DNA from: Isoptericola halalbus
GTDB lineage: Bacteria; Actinomycetota; Actinomycetes; Actinomycetales; Cellulomonadaceae
NCBI GenBank assembly: GCA_009663185.1
Contig: VJZX01000010.1
Coordinates: 1-64,000 of the forward strand
Reading direction: 5' to 3'
Length of the DNA: 64,000 bases
In this document: in pieces, positions 1 through 8,133 of the stretch
How positions within the stretch are numbered: position 1 is the first letter of the stretch
Layout of the letters: each line of letters opens with the position of its first letter
Translations under genes and position numbers: made by a program
Notes under the pieces: generated by a model
Seen by the model: only the letters and a program-made list of their open reading frames with translations
Database searches by the model: none
What the model was told of the DNA's origin: nothing

Positions 1-1200
1 CAGATGACGCAGCACCCGCCCGCGTACTACGCGCTCGGCGCCGGCCTGCTGCGCGTCACGGGCCTCGCCGACGCGCGGTGGGACCAGGCCATGCTCGCCC
101 TGCGGCTGCTCGACGTCGCGCTGTTCGCCGCGACGATCCCCTTCGCGGCCGCCGCGGCCCTCCGGTTGACTGGGTCCCGCTCGACCGCCCTGCTCGCCGC
201 GCCGCTCCCCATGCTCGTGCCGCAGGTCGGGCACATCCTGGGTTCGGTCAACAACGACGCCCTCGTGGTCCTGGTCTGCGCCGTGGTCACCTACCTCGCG
301 GCGCGCGCCGTGACGGGCGACCTGCGGTGGCGCATGGCGGTCGGGATCGGCGTCGTCCTCGGCGTCGGGCTGCTGACCAAGGTCATGGTCGCGTTCGCGG
401 TGCCGACCGTCCTCGCCGCCTACCTGCTCGCCCCCAAGGCCCCGTGGTTCACGCGGATCTCGCGCGGCGCCGTGTCGATGCTCGTCGCGCTCGTGGTCGG
501 CGGCTGGTGGTGGGTCCGTAACGTCCTGACCCTCGGCGCCGTGCAGCCGGCCGGACGCCCGCGAGACGTCTCGGGGCTCGCCCAGGTGCCCGGCGACGAG
601 GCGCTCTCCCTGTCGATCGGCCGTGTCGCGCAGTCGTTCTTCGGTCAGCTGGGCTGGCTCGAGGTGCGGCTCGACGGCGACTACGTGGTCCTCGGGTCAA
701 GCGTCCTCGCGGTCGCCGCGCTCGTGGCGCTCGTCCTGCCCGGCCTACGCCGTGCCGCGGTCGTGCTCCTGCTCCTGCCCGGCGCGCTCGCCGCCGGCGT
801 CGTCTACAACGCGCTCGACTTCCACGGCGAGACCGGTGTCCTCGTCGCGCTCCAGGGCCGCTACCTCTTCGGCGGCCTCGCGGCGCTCGCGGTCGTTCTC
901 GCGGTCGCGGTGTGGCAGGTGCTGGGCCGCTCCGAGCGGCGCACCGCGGTCGCCGTGCCAGTCGCCACGGCCGTGGCGATGGTGGCCGGCAGCGCCGGGC
1001 TGTGGTGGGGTGTCACCACCATGTACCAGGGCCCGGGAGAGGATGTCGGCCGTGCGGCCGAACGCTGGCTCGCGTGGAGCCCGCTCGTCGGCTGGCAGCT
1101 CGGCGTCCTCCTGGGCACGGCCCTGCTGGTCGCGGCAGCCGCAGTCGTCGCCGTCGTGCGCTGGTCAGTGCTGGTCCGAACCGAGGAGAACACCGCGTGA
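1..1200 (+). CDS. DUF2142 family multi-pass membrane protein (5' end outside window)
   Basis: The visible 399 residues form a multi-pass hydrophobic protein. Its first visible residues (QMTQHPPAYYA) match an internal segment beginning near residue 122 of the paralogue at 2177-3739, so about 120 N-terminal residues lie upstream of the window and the first ATG at position 4 is not the real start. Both paralogues share a WWWVRNV motif and a closing segment with W.P. The family is DUF2142, GT-C-like membrane proteins common in actinobacterial cell-wall polysaccharide loci; a role as a polyprenyl-phosphate-sugar-dependent transferase is inference. The TGA stop overlaps the next gene's GTG (GTGA), so translation is coupled. 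Confidence 0.8.
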   Translation, partial: QMTQHPPAYYALGAGLLRVTGLADARWDQAMLALRLLDVALFAATIPFAAAAALRLTGSRSTALLAAPLPMLVPQVGHILGSVNNDALVVLVCAVVTYLAARAVTGDLRWRMAVGIGVVLGVGLLTKVMVAFAVPTVLAAYLLAPKAPWFTRISRGAVSMLVALVVGGWWWVRNVLTLGAVQPAGRPRDVSGLAQVPGDEALSLSIGRVAQSFFGQLGWLEVRLDGDYVVLGSSVLAVAALVALVLPGLRRAAVVLLLLPGALAAGVVYNALDFHGETGVLVALQGRYLFGGLAALAVVLAVAVWQVLGRSERRTAVAVPVATAVAMVAGSAGLWWGVTTMYQGPGEDVGRAAERWLAWSPLVGWQLGVLLGTALLVAAAAVVAVVRWSVLVRTEENTA

Positions 1201-2177
1201 AGCTGTTCGTCCAGATCCCGTGCCTCGACGAGGCCGAGACGTTGCCGCTCGTGCTTGCCACGATCCCGCGCGAGGTCGAGGGCTTCGACAGCGTCGAGGT
1301 GCTCGTGATCGACGACGGGTCCACCGACGGCACGGCCGAGGTCGCACGGCGCCTCGGCGTGCACCACGTGGTGCGGCACACGACGACGATGGGGCTCGCC
1401 CGCTCCTTCCGCGACGGTGTCGACTACGCGCTCGCGCACGGGGCCGACGTGGTCGTGAACACCGACGGCGACAACCAATACCCCTCCGAGCGCATCGGCG
1501 ACCTCGTGGCGCCCATCGTCCACGGCGAGGCGGACGTCGTCGTCGGCGACCGCCAGACCGCGACGATCGAGCACTTCTCGCCGTTCAAGAAGCGCATGCA
1601 GCGCGTCGGCAGCCGGGTCGTGAGCGCCGCGGCGCGCGCGTCGCTGCCCGACGCCGCGAGCGGCTTTCGCGCGTACTCGCGCGCCGCGCTGCTGCGGATC
1701 AACGTCGTGACGCAGTTCAGCTACACGATGGAGACGATCGTCCAGGCCGGCAACAAGCGGCTGCGGATCGTCAGCGTGCCGGTCACGACCAACCCCAAGA
1801 CGCGCGAGTCGCGGCTCTTCGGCAACATCTGGCAGCACATGGGCCGCTCGGCCCGCGCGATCGTCCGCAGCTGGATCATGTTCCGCCCGCACCTGATCTT
1901 CCTCACGCTCGGTGCGGTCTTCTTCGTCGCCGCGCTTGTTCCCGCCGTGCGCTTCCTGGTCTTCTGGTTCACCGGGGACGCCGACGGCCACGTGCAGTCG
2001 CTCATCTTCGCCGCCGCGATGCTCGTCGGTGCCCTGCTGTGCCTCGCCCTGCTCGTCATCGCGGACCTGCTGCGCACCAACCGGACGCTCATCGAGGAGA
2101 CCCTCGAGCGCCTCAAGGCCGTGCAGTACGGGGCGGACGACACGTCCCGGGCGCCCGCCGCCGAGGAACGCACCTGA
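1197..2177 (+). CDS. GT2 glycosyltransferase, polyprenyl-phosphate sugar synthase-like
   Basis: This 326-residue protein starts MKLFVQIPCLDEAETLP and carries the GT2 GT-A signatures VIDDGSTDGT and NTDGDNQYP, the second being the metal/nucleotide-binding acidic motif. Two hydrophobic helices follow near residues 225-290. This layout (DPM1-like catalytic domain plus a short membrane tail) is that of enzymes charging undecaprenyl phosphate with a sugar from a nucleotide donor. It is sandwiched between two DUF2142 GT-C-like proteins, which would be natural users of such a lipid donor; this partnership is inferred. The GTG start overlaps the previous stop by 4 bases and the stop overlaps the next ATG by one base. 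Confidence 0.85.
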   Translation: MKLFVQIPCLDEAETLPLVLATIPREVEGFDSVEVLVIDDGSTDGTAEVARRLGVHHVVRHTTTMGLARSFRDGVDYALAHGADVVVNTDGDNQYPSERIGDLVAPIVHGEADVVVGDRQTATIEHFSPFKKRMQRVGSRVVSAAARASLPDAASGFRAYSRAALLRINVVTQFSYTMETIVQAGNKRLRIVSVPVTTNPKTRESRLFGNIWQHMGRSARAIVRSWIMFRPHLIFLTLGAVFFVAALVPAVRFLVFWFTGDADGHVQSLIFAAAMLVGALLCLALLVIADLLRTNRTLIEETLERLKAVQYGADDTSRAPAAEERT

Positions 2178-3739
2178 TGGCGTCGCTGCCGCGCGCCGCG
2201 CGGAGCGTCGTGGTCGCTCTCACCGTGCTCGCCGCCGTCGTCGGTGTCACGTGGGCGGTGCTGACGCCGGGCTTCCGTGCCCCCGACGAGCCGCAGCACC
2301 TCAACAGCGTGCTCCGGCTGGCCCACGGCGGCGGCTGGCCCGATCCGGGCACGGCCACGATGAGCGTGGCGGTCGCACGGGCGCAGGAGGAGGCAGCCCT
2401 GCGCACCGACCTCCCGGGCCGCTTCCGTGATCGCGGCGGCGTCGACGCGTACACAGCGGTCGAGCCGGTCCCCGCCGCCCAGAGGTCGTCCATCACCGCC
2501 GAGTCCGCGCTCGCGGCCGCGAGTCCGCGCGCGGTCGACCAGATGACGCAGCACCCGCCCGCCTACTACGCGGCGGCCGCCGCCACCCTGCACGCGGCGG
2601 GGCTCACCGAGGGCCGGTGGGACGTGGTGCTGCTCGTGCTCCGCCTGCTCTCGGTCGCGATGATCGTCCCGGTCGTGCCGCTCGCCGCTCTCGCCGCGTG
2701 GCGGGTCACCGCGATGCCGGGTGCCGCCGTCGTCGCGGGCGCGGTGCCGCTCGCGCTTCCGCAGCTGTGGCACGTCGGCGGCAGCGTCACCAACGACGCG
2801 CTCGCCATCCTCACAGGAACCGTGTGCGTCGCGCTGATCGCGCGCGTCCTGACGGGCGATCTACGACGTCGTACCGCCGTCGCTCTCGGTCTGGCGGCCG
2901 GCCTGGCGCTGCTCACAAAGGTGTACGGCGTGATCGTGCTCCCCGTCGTCGCGCTCGCCTTCGCCGTCGCACCCGGCGCTCCGTGGCGCCGGCGCACCGG
3001 TGCCGCCGCAACCGCCCTCGTCACGGCTTCGGTCGTGGGCGGCTGGTGGTGGGTGCGCAACGTCGTCGTGCTCGGCGCGGTGCAGCCCGGCGGCATGGCG
3101 GCCCCCGGGGTGCCCGCCGACGACTCGACGCCCGCCTACGTCGCGCAGGCCGTCCGCCGCCTGGCCCGCTCGTTCGTCGGCAACCTGGCCTGGCTCGAGG
3201 TCCCGATGCCTGCTCCGGCCGTGCTGGCTGTCCTGGCCGGCCTCCTGGCCCTTGTCGTGGTGGCGCTGGTCCGCGCCAGGACACGCCGCCCGATGGCGGT
3301 CCTCGTCGCCCTGCCGGCGTTGTTCGGGCTCGCCATCCTGTGGAACGCGACCTACCGGCACGTGACCGTGGGGACTATCGGCGGCGTCCAGGGCAGGTAC
3401 CTGTTCTCGGCGGTGGCCGCGCTGGCCGTCGTCGCGGGCACCGGCGCGGCGCTCGCCGCGGGTGCCGGCCGGGAACGCACTTTCTCGCTCGCGCGGGGGG
3501 CGCTCGTGCCCGCCGTCGTGGGTGCGTGCGTCGTGATGGCCGCGTTCGGCCTGTGGTTCGGCTTCGGGGCGATGTACCGGGCCGCCGGGGACGACCCGTC
3601 CGACGCGTTCGCGCGCTGGGCCGGGTGGAGCCCGCTCTCGTCCGATCAGCTGCTCGTGCTCGGCGGGATCCTGGTCGCGGCCGTGCTCGGCGTCGTCGTC
3701 GCGCTCGGGACCTACGGACGCAGGAGCGTGAGGCCGTGA
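2177..3739 (+). CDS. DUF2142 family multi-pass membrane protein, full length
   Basis: The protein has 520 residues. A membrane segment at about residues 10-30 is followed by the family's acidic loop motif APDEPQHLN (residues 35-43), a soluble loop, MTQHPPAYYA at about 123, and some ten further hydrophobic segments. It is a clear paralogue of the truncated protein at 1-1200. The DEP motif in the first extracytoplasmic loop resembles the acidic catalytic motifs of GT-C glycosyltransferases; an actual transferase activity on lipid-linked sugars is inference. The ATG overlaps the preceding TGA by one base and the stop overlaps the next GTG, so it sits within a five-gene coupled operon. Confidence 0.85.
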   Translation: MASLPRAARSVVVALTVLAAVVGVTWAVLTPGFRAPDEPQHLNSVLRLAHGGGWPDPGTATMSVAVARAQEEAALRTDLPGRFRDRGGVDAYTAVEPVPAAQRSSITAESALAAASPRAVDQMTQHPPAYYAAAAATLHAAGLTEGRWDVVLLVLRLLSVAMIVPVVPLAALAAWRVTAMPGAAVVAGAVPLALPQLWHVGGSVTNDALAILTGTVCVALIARVLTGDLRRRTAVALGLAAGLALLTKVYGVIVLPVVALAFAVAPGAPWRRRTGAAATALVTASVVGGWWWVRNVVVLGAVQPGGMAAPGVPADDSTPAYVAQAVRRLARSFVGNLAWLEVPMPAPAVLAVLAGLLALVVVALVRARTRRPMAVLVALPALFGLAILWNATYRHVTVGTIGGVQGRYLFSAVAALAVVAGTGAALAAGAGRERTFSLARGALVPAVVGACVVMAAFGLWFGFGAMYRAAGDDPSDAFARWAGWSPLSSDQLLVLGGILVAAVLGVVVALGTYGRRSVRP

Positions 3740-4869
3740 TCGTCGGTTTCGGCACGTACGACACGTCTCGCCACCCGCGCGCGGGCGTGCTGCTCGCCGG
3801 GCTCCGAGCACGTGGTCTCGCGGTGCACGAGGTGAACCGGCCCCTCGGGTTCTCGACCGCCGAGCGCGTGCGCATGCTGCGCGAGCCGTGGCGCCTGCCG
3901 CTGCTGGCCCTTCGCCTGGTGGGGTGCTGGGCGGCGCTCGTCGTCGCCGGCCTGCGTGCCCGACGGCGGCACGGACCGCCCGACGCCGTGCTCGTCGGGT
4001 ACCTGGGCCACTTCGACGTCGTGCTCGCGCGCCTGGTGCACCCGCGCACGACGGTGGTGCTCGACCACCTCGTCTTCGCCGCCGACACCGCCCTCGACCG
4101 GGGGGCGCGCGGCCTGCGCGTGCGGCTCCTGCGCGGTCTCGACCGCCTCGCGACCGCGTGCGCCGACGTCGTCGTGGTCGACACCGAGGAGCACCGCGCG
4201 ATGCTCCCGGACCCCGCGCGCGGCGTGGTCGTGCCGGTCGGCGCGCCCGACGCGTGGTTCGTGCCCGACGACCGGTCCGCGTCCGACGAGGCCAGGCGAC
4301 CGGACGCCGGCGAGCCGCTCCGCGCGATCTTCTTCGGGCTTTTCACGCCGCTGCAGGGCGCCACCGTGCTCGCCGACGCGCTCGCCGTCGCGCTCCCGCG
4401 GGCCGCCGCGGAGGGCCGGCCGATCGAGGTCACGCTCGCCGGTCACGGTCAGGACCTGTCTGCCGTGCGCGAGCGGCTGGACGGTGTCGAGGGGGTGCGG
4501 CGGGTCGACTGGGTCGAGCCCGACGACCTGCCCGCGCTCGTGGCGACCCACGACGTGTGCCTCGGCATCTTCTCGGCCACGCCCAAGGGCCTGCGCGTCG
4601 TTCCGAACAAGGTCTTCCAGGGCCTCGCCGCGGGCTGCGTCGTCGTCACCTCCGACACGGCCCCGCAGCGCCGGCTCCTCGGCGACCACCTCGAGCTCGT
4701 GCCGCCGGCCGATCCCGACACGCTCGCCGAGCGGCTCGTCGCGCTGACCGACCCGGACGTGCTCGCCGCGGCACGCGAGCGCGCGCGGGCTGGGCGGCCG
4801 CACATCCGGCCGGCGGCCGTCGTCGGGCCGCTCCTCGACGTGCTCGCCACCCGCGGGGTTCGGACGTGA
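3736..4869 (+). CDS. GT-B fold glycosyltransferase (GT4-like)
   Basis: This 377-residue soluble protein starts MIVGFGTYDTSRHPR. Its C-terminal half has features of GT4-type nucleotide-sugar-binding domains: FFGLFTPLQGATVLADAL, LAGHG, and a VVPNKVFQGLAAGC segment where the conserved acidic residue of the E-x7-E region is not obvious. The N-terminal half contains hydrophobic stretches suggesting membrane association (around residues 50-70). It lies in the coupled operon between DUF2142 and a flippase-like protein, so it probably adds a sugar to a lipid-linked glycan on the cytoplasmic face. Donor and acceptor cannot be told. The GTG start overlaps the previous TGA (GTGA). Confidence 0.78.
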   Translation: MIVGFGTYDTSRHPRAGVLLAGLRARGLAVHEVNRPLGFSTAERVRMLREPWRLPLLALRLVGCWAALVVAGLRARRRHGPPDAVLVGYLGHFDVVLARLVHPRTTVVLDHLVFAADTALDRGARGLRVRLLRGLDRLATACADVVVVDTEEHRAMLPDPARGVVVPVGAPDAWFVPDDRSASDEARRPDAGEPLRAIFFGLFTPLQGATVLADALAVALPRAAAEGRPIEVTLAGHGQDLSAVRERLDGVEGVRRVDWVEPDDLPALVATHDVCLGIFSATPKGLRVVPNKVFQGLAAGCVVVTSDTAPQRRLLGDHLELVPPADPDTLAERLVALTDPDVLAAARERARAGRPHIRPAAVVGPLLDVLATRGVRT

Positions 4870-5819
4870 CCGGCACGGCGCTGCGCCGCGTGCTCGCGGT
4901 GCTGCGCTCGCCGTGGGTGCGCTGGGGCTTTCTCGTGCTGGCCGTGGCGCTCGCGGTCTACGCCGTCGCCGCCGTGCGTCACGAGCTGGCGGACGCGGCG
5001 GCCTCGCTCTCGCCCGCGCGGGTCGCGGTCGCGCTCGCGCTCTCGGTCGTGTTCGTCGGCTGCACCTTCCTGGCGTGGCGTGCCGTGCTCGCCGACCTCG
5101 GCTCGCGCGTGCGACTCGGGCCGGCGGTGAGCGTGTTCGGGCTGGGGCAGCTCGGCAAGTACGTGCCCGGCGGCGTGTGGAACGTGGTCGCTGCGGCCGA
5201 GATCGGCGCGGACCACGGCATCCCGCGGCGGCGGTCGGTGACGGCGATGGCCGTGGCGACGCTCGTGGGCGTGGTCTCCGGAGCGGTCGTCGGGCTTGCC
5301 GCGCTGCCGTTCCTCGCGGCGGGTGCGCTGGGTCCGTGGGGCTGGGTGCTGTGGGTCCTGCCCGTCGCCGCCGTCGTGCTGGCGCCGCCCGTGCTGAACC
5401 CGCTCGTCGCGGCGGCCCTGCGTCTCGCGCGACGGCCCCCGCTCGAGCACCCGCTCGGGTGGCGCGGGCTCGGCGCGAGCGCGGGCTGGTCGGTCGTGGG
5501 GTGGGTCTGTGCGGGCCTGCAGGTGTGGGCGCTCGCCGCAGGGCTCGGCATGCCGGCGTCGGCGCGCGGCGTCGCGCTCGCGGTGGGCGGGTACGCGCTC
5601 GCCTGGGTCGTGGGCTTCCTCGTCGTCGTGGTCCCCGCGGGTGCGGGAGCACGGGAGCTCGTGCTGCTCGCTGTGCTGGCCGGCACGCTCCCGCACGCGG
5701 CCGTGCTGCTCGTCGTGCTCACGAGCCGGGTGCTGGTGACGATCGCCGACCTGCTCATGGCGGGGGTCGGCGCCCTGGCCGCGCGGCGCACCCGACCGGA
5801 CGTGGCTCGGGCGCGGTAG
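4866..5819 (+). CDS. Flippase-like integral membrane protein (LPG synthase TM / UPF0104 family)
   Basis: This 317-residue protein has about eight hydrophobic segments and the family motif GQLGKYVPGGVWN. It lacks the soluble transferase domain of lysyl-phosphatidylglycerol synthases, so it is the membrane-only version often found in actinobacterial glycan operons. These proteins are thought to move lipid or help glycolipid flipping; the exact role is not established. It is the last gene of the coupled five-gene operon (GTGA overlap with the upstream gene) and faces rfbC convergently across 16 bases. Confidence 0.8.
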   Translation: MTGTALRRVLAVLRSPWVRWGFLVLAVALAVYAVAAVRHELADAAASLSPARVAVALALSVVFVGCTFLAWRAVLADLGSRVRLGPAVSVFGLGQLGKYVPGGVWNVVAAAEIGADHGIPRRRSVTAMAVATLVGVVSGAVVGLAALPFLAAGALGPWGWVLWVLPVAAVVLAPPVLNPLVAAALRLARRPPLEHPLGWRGLGASAGWSVVGWVCAGLQVWALAAGLGMPASARGVALAVGGYALAWVVGFLVVVVPAGAGARELVLLAVLAGTLPHAAVLLVVLTSRVLVTIADLLMAGVGALAARRTRPDVARAR

Positions 5820-5835
5820 CGCCGCCCACCCGAGC

Positions 5836-6453
5836 TCAGCCGCGCAGCATCGCGAGGTGGCGCTCGACCTGCTCCATGGTCGGCAGCAGCCCCTGGACGC
5901 GCGCCTCGGCCAAGGACGGCGCGGCGGCGTCCTTCTCCGACAGCAGCGGCGTGAGCGGGCGCCCCTCGCGGTCGGTCGTGGGCCACGCGATGCCGAGCTC
6001 CGGGTCGAGCGGGTTCACACCGTGCTCGCGCTCGGGGGCGTACCCGGCGGAGCACAGGTACAGGACGGTGGAGCCGTCGGCGAGCGAGCAGAACGCGTGC
6101 CCCAGGCCCTCGGAGACGTAGATCGCGCGGCGGTCGACGTCGTCGAGCAGCACGCTGTCCCAGCGGCCGAACGTCGGCGAGCCGACACGCAGGTCGACGA
6201 CGACGTCGAGGACGGCGCCGGAGGCGCACGTGACGTACTTCGCCTGGCTAGGCGGGACGTCGGCGAAGTGGATGCCGCGCAGCACGCCCGCCGCTGACAC
6301 CGAGCAGTTGGCCTGCCGCAGGTCGAGCGGGTGCCCGACGGCCTCGATGAACGGCTCTGCGCGGAACCACTCGAGAAAGGTGCCGCGCGGGTCGGCAAAC
6401 TGGCGGGGGGTGATCTCGATGGCACCGGGCACGGCGAGCTCGCGAAGATCCAC
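5836..6453 (-). CDS. rfbC: dTDP-4-dehydrorhamnose 3,5-epimerase
   Basis: RmlC converts dTDP-4-keto-6-deoxyglucose to dTDP-4-keto-rhamnose in the cytosol, third step of dTDP-L-rhamnose synthesis. The 205-residue length is typical. The cupin core has NCSVSAAGVLRGIHF with the catalytic His62, then Lys72, Tyr132 and Tyr138 at the spacing expected of RmlC. The start is GTG at 6453: a TAGGAT hexamer on this strand ends 6 bases upstream, so the mRNA probably begins at the start codon. It is divergent from rfbD, with only 15 bases between the start codons. Confidence 0.95.
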   Translation of the reverse strand: MDLRELAVPGAIEITPRQFADPRGTFLEWFRAEPFIEAVGHPLDLRQANCSVSAAGVLRGIHFADVPPSQAKYVTCASGAVLDVVVDLRVGSPTFGRWDSVLLDDVDRRAIYVSEGLGHAFCSLADGSTVLYLCSAGYAPEREHGVNPLDPELGIAWPTTDREGRPLTPLLSEKDAAAPSLAEARVQGLLPTMEQVERHLAMLRG

Positions 6454-6455
6454 CC

Positions 6456-6465
6456 TAGGATCCTA
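6456..6465. promoter_or_regulatory. Palindromic bidirectional promoter between rfbC and rfbD
   Basis: The sequence TAGGATCCTA is a perfect palindrome. Read forward, TAGGAT (6456-6461) is a TANNNT -10 element 7 bases before the rfbD GTG at 6469. Read in reverse, TAGGAT (6465-6460) is 6 bases before the rfbC GTG at 6453. One symmetric site would thus fire two leaderless mRNAs. The hexamers and spacings are seen directly; promoter activity is inferred from known actinobacterial leaderless architecture. Confidence 0.75.
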
Positions 6466-6468
6466 CGG

Positions 6469-7338
6469 GTGAGCGTGGTGGAGAAGACGCCTGGACGGTG
6501 GCTCGTGGTCGGAGCCGGCGGGATGCTGGGCCGCGACCTGGTCGACCTCCTGCACGAGCGCGGGATCGACGTCGTCGGTGTCACGCACTCCGACCTCGAG
6601 ATCACGCAGTCGGACGCGGTCCGTGCGGCCGCGCGCGGCGTCGACGTCGTCGTCAACTGCGCCGCGTGGACCGCCGTCGACGACGCCGAGACGCACGAGG
6701 CGCAGGCCTTCGCCGTCAACGCGGTCGGTGCCGCGAACGTCGCCCGGGCGGCGCGAGCTGCGGGTGCCCGGCTCGTTCACGTCTCCACCGACTACGTGTT
6801 CGACGGCGCCGCGACGGCCCCGTACGCCGAGGACACGCCGTTGTCCCCGCGCTCGGCCTACGGGCGCACCAAGGCTGCGGGGGAGTGGGCCGTGCGCGCC
6901 GAGGCGCCCGACCACCTGATCGTGCGCACCGCCTGGCTTTACGGGGCGCACGGCGCGTGCTTCCCCAGGACCATCGCGCGCCTCGCGGGCGAGCGGGACC
7001 TGCTGACCGTCGTCGACGACCAGGTCGGGCAGCCGACGTGGACCCGCGACGTCGCGGACCTCGTCGAGCGGCTCGTGGCCGCCGACGCTCCGGCGGGGAC
7101 GTACCACGCCACGGCCTCGGACGAGACGTCCTGGCACGGTTTCGCGCGCGACGTCGTCGCGTCCGCCGGGCTCGCCACGCACGTCGAGCCGACGACGAGC
7201 GACGCCTTCCCGCGCCCCGCGCCGCGGCCCGCGTACTCGGTGCTCGGGCACGACGCGCTGGACGCGATCGGCGTCGCACCCATCGGGAACTGGGCGACAC
7301 GCTGGGAAGCTGCCGCGCGCGAGGTGCTGGCGCGTTAG
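6469..7338 (+). CDS. rfbD: dTDP-4-dehydrorhamnose reductase
   Basis: RmlD reduces dTDP-4-keto-L-rhamnose to dTDP-L-rhamnose with NAD(P)H. The 289-residue SDR protein has the Rossmann motif GAGGMLG (residues 15-21), STDYVFDG with Thr107, and the catalytic pair Tyr131/Lys135 (YGRTK). GTG at 6469 is chosen over in-frame GTGs at 6475 and 6478 because a TAGGAT -10 hexamer ends exactly 7 bases upstream, as in leaderless mRNAs, and no Shine-Dalgarno fits. It pairs divergently with rfbC; rfbA lies 5 kb downstream. The 4,6-dehydratase rfbB is not in this window. Confidence 0.95.
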   Translation: MSVVEKTPGRWLVVGAGGMLGRDLVDLLHERGIDVVGVTHSDLEITQSDAVRAAARGVDVVVNCAAWTAVDDAETHEAQAFAVNAVGAANVARAARAAGARLVHVSTDYVFDGAATAPYAEDTPLSPRSAYGRTKAAGEWAVRAEAPDHLIVRTAWLYGAHGACFPRTIARLAGERDLLTVVDDQVGQPTWTRDVADLVERLVAADAPAGTYHATASDETSWHGFARDVVASAGLATHVEPTTSDAFPRPAPRPAYSVLGHDALDAIGVAPIGNWATRWEAAAREVLAR

Positions 7339-7377
7339 GTTGGCGCGGTCGGGATCCCAACCCCCCGAGGAGGTCCG

Positions 7378-8133
7378 GTGCCCAGGACGCCGCTCGCGCC
7401 GCTCGCGCCGAACGCGTGGCTGCGCTGGGACGTGGTGCGCCGTGTGCTGCCGCGCGAACGGTCGCAGGTCCTGGAGATCGGCTGCGGCCGGGGCGGCTTC
7501 GGCACGCGCCTCGCCGCGCTCCACGACTACACCGGCGTCGAGCCGGACCCGGGCTCGTGCGCCGTGGCTGTGGCGCGGGTCCAGGCCGTCGAACCGGCCG
7601 CCGAGGTGCTGCTCACCACGGTCGAGGACCTCGATCCGGCCCGGACGTTCGACGTCGTGTGCGCGTTCGAGGTGATCGAGCACCTCGCCGACGACGTGGC
7701 CGCGCTCGAGCACTGGGTCGGCCGCGTTCGACCGGGCGGTCTGGTGCTGCTCTCCACGCCGGCGTGGGCCGCGCGCTACGGGCCGTGGGACGAGATGGCC
7801 GGCCACTACCGCCGCTACGACCCGGCGGAGCTGCGCGCGCTGCTCGAGCGGGTCGGGCTGCGTGACGTGCAGGTGCGGTTGTTCGGTGCCCCGCTCGGCT
7901 ATGCGCTCGAGGCGGTGCGTAACCGCGTGGTGCGACGCAACGGCGGCACGGCGGACGGCACCGTGGCGCAGCGCGCCGCGGGCAGCGGCCGCGTGCTGCA
8001 GCCGTCCACGTCCTGGGTGGGCGCCGCGACTGCCGCGGGGACGCTGCCCTTCCGCCTGCTGCAGCGGGCGCTCCCCGGGCACGGGACAGGGCTGGTGGCA
8101 TGGGGCCGCCGCCCGCGAGAGGAGACGATGTGA
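7378..8133 (+). CDS. Class I SAM-dependent methyltransferase (copy 1)
   Basis: This 251-residue protein has SAM motif I VLEIGCGRGGFG (residues 31-42), an acidic motif II (GVEPD), motif FDVVCAFEVIEHL, and the post-motif RPGGLVLLSTPAW. That set belongs to the UbiG/Methyltransf_11-type fold acting on small molecules or sugars. The GTG start is preceded by a strong GAGGAGG at 7366-7372. The next gene is a tandem paralogue, coupled by a GTGA overlap. The context (rhamnose genes, glycan operon) suggests methylation of a sugar or glycan; the substrate is unknown. Confidence 0.8.
   Translation: MPRTPLAPLAPNAWLRWDVVRRVLPRERSQVLEIGCGRGGFGTRLAALHDYTGVEPDPGSCAVAVARVQAVEPAAEVLLTTVEDLDPARTFDVVCAFEVIEHLADDVAALEHWVGRVRPGGLVLLSTPAWAARYGPWDEMAGHYRRYDPAELRALLERVGLRDVQVRLFGAPLGYALEAVRNRVVRRNGGTADGTVAQRAAGSGRVLQPSTSWVGAATAAGTLPFRLLQRALPGHGTGLVAWGRRPREETM

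Noticed and set aside
623-2176. Upstream extension of the second DUF2142 frame
   Set aside because: The frame is open far upstream but that part is Ser/Arg-rich shadow translation over real genes; the membrane protein starts at ATG 2177 with its first helix.
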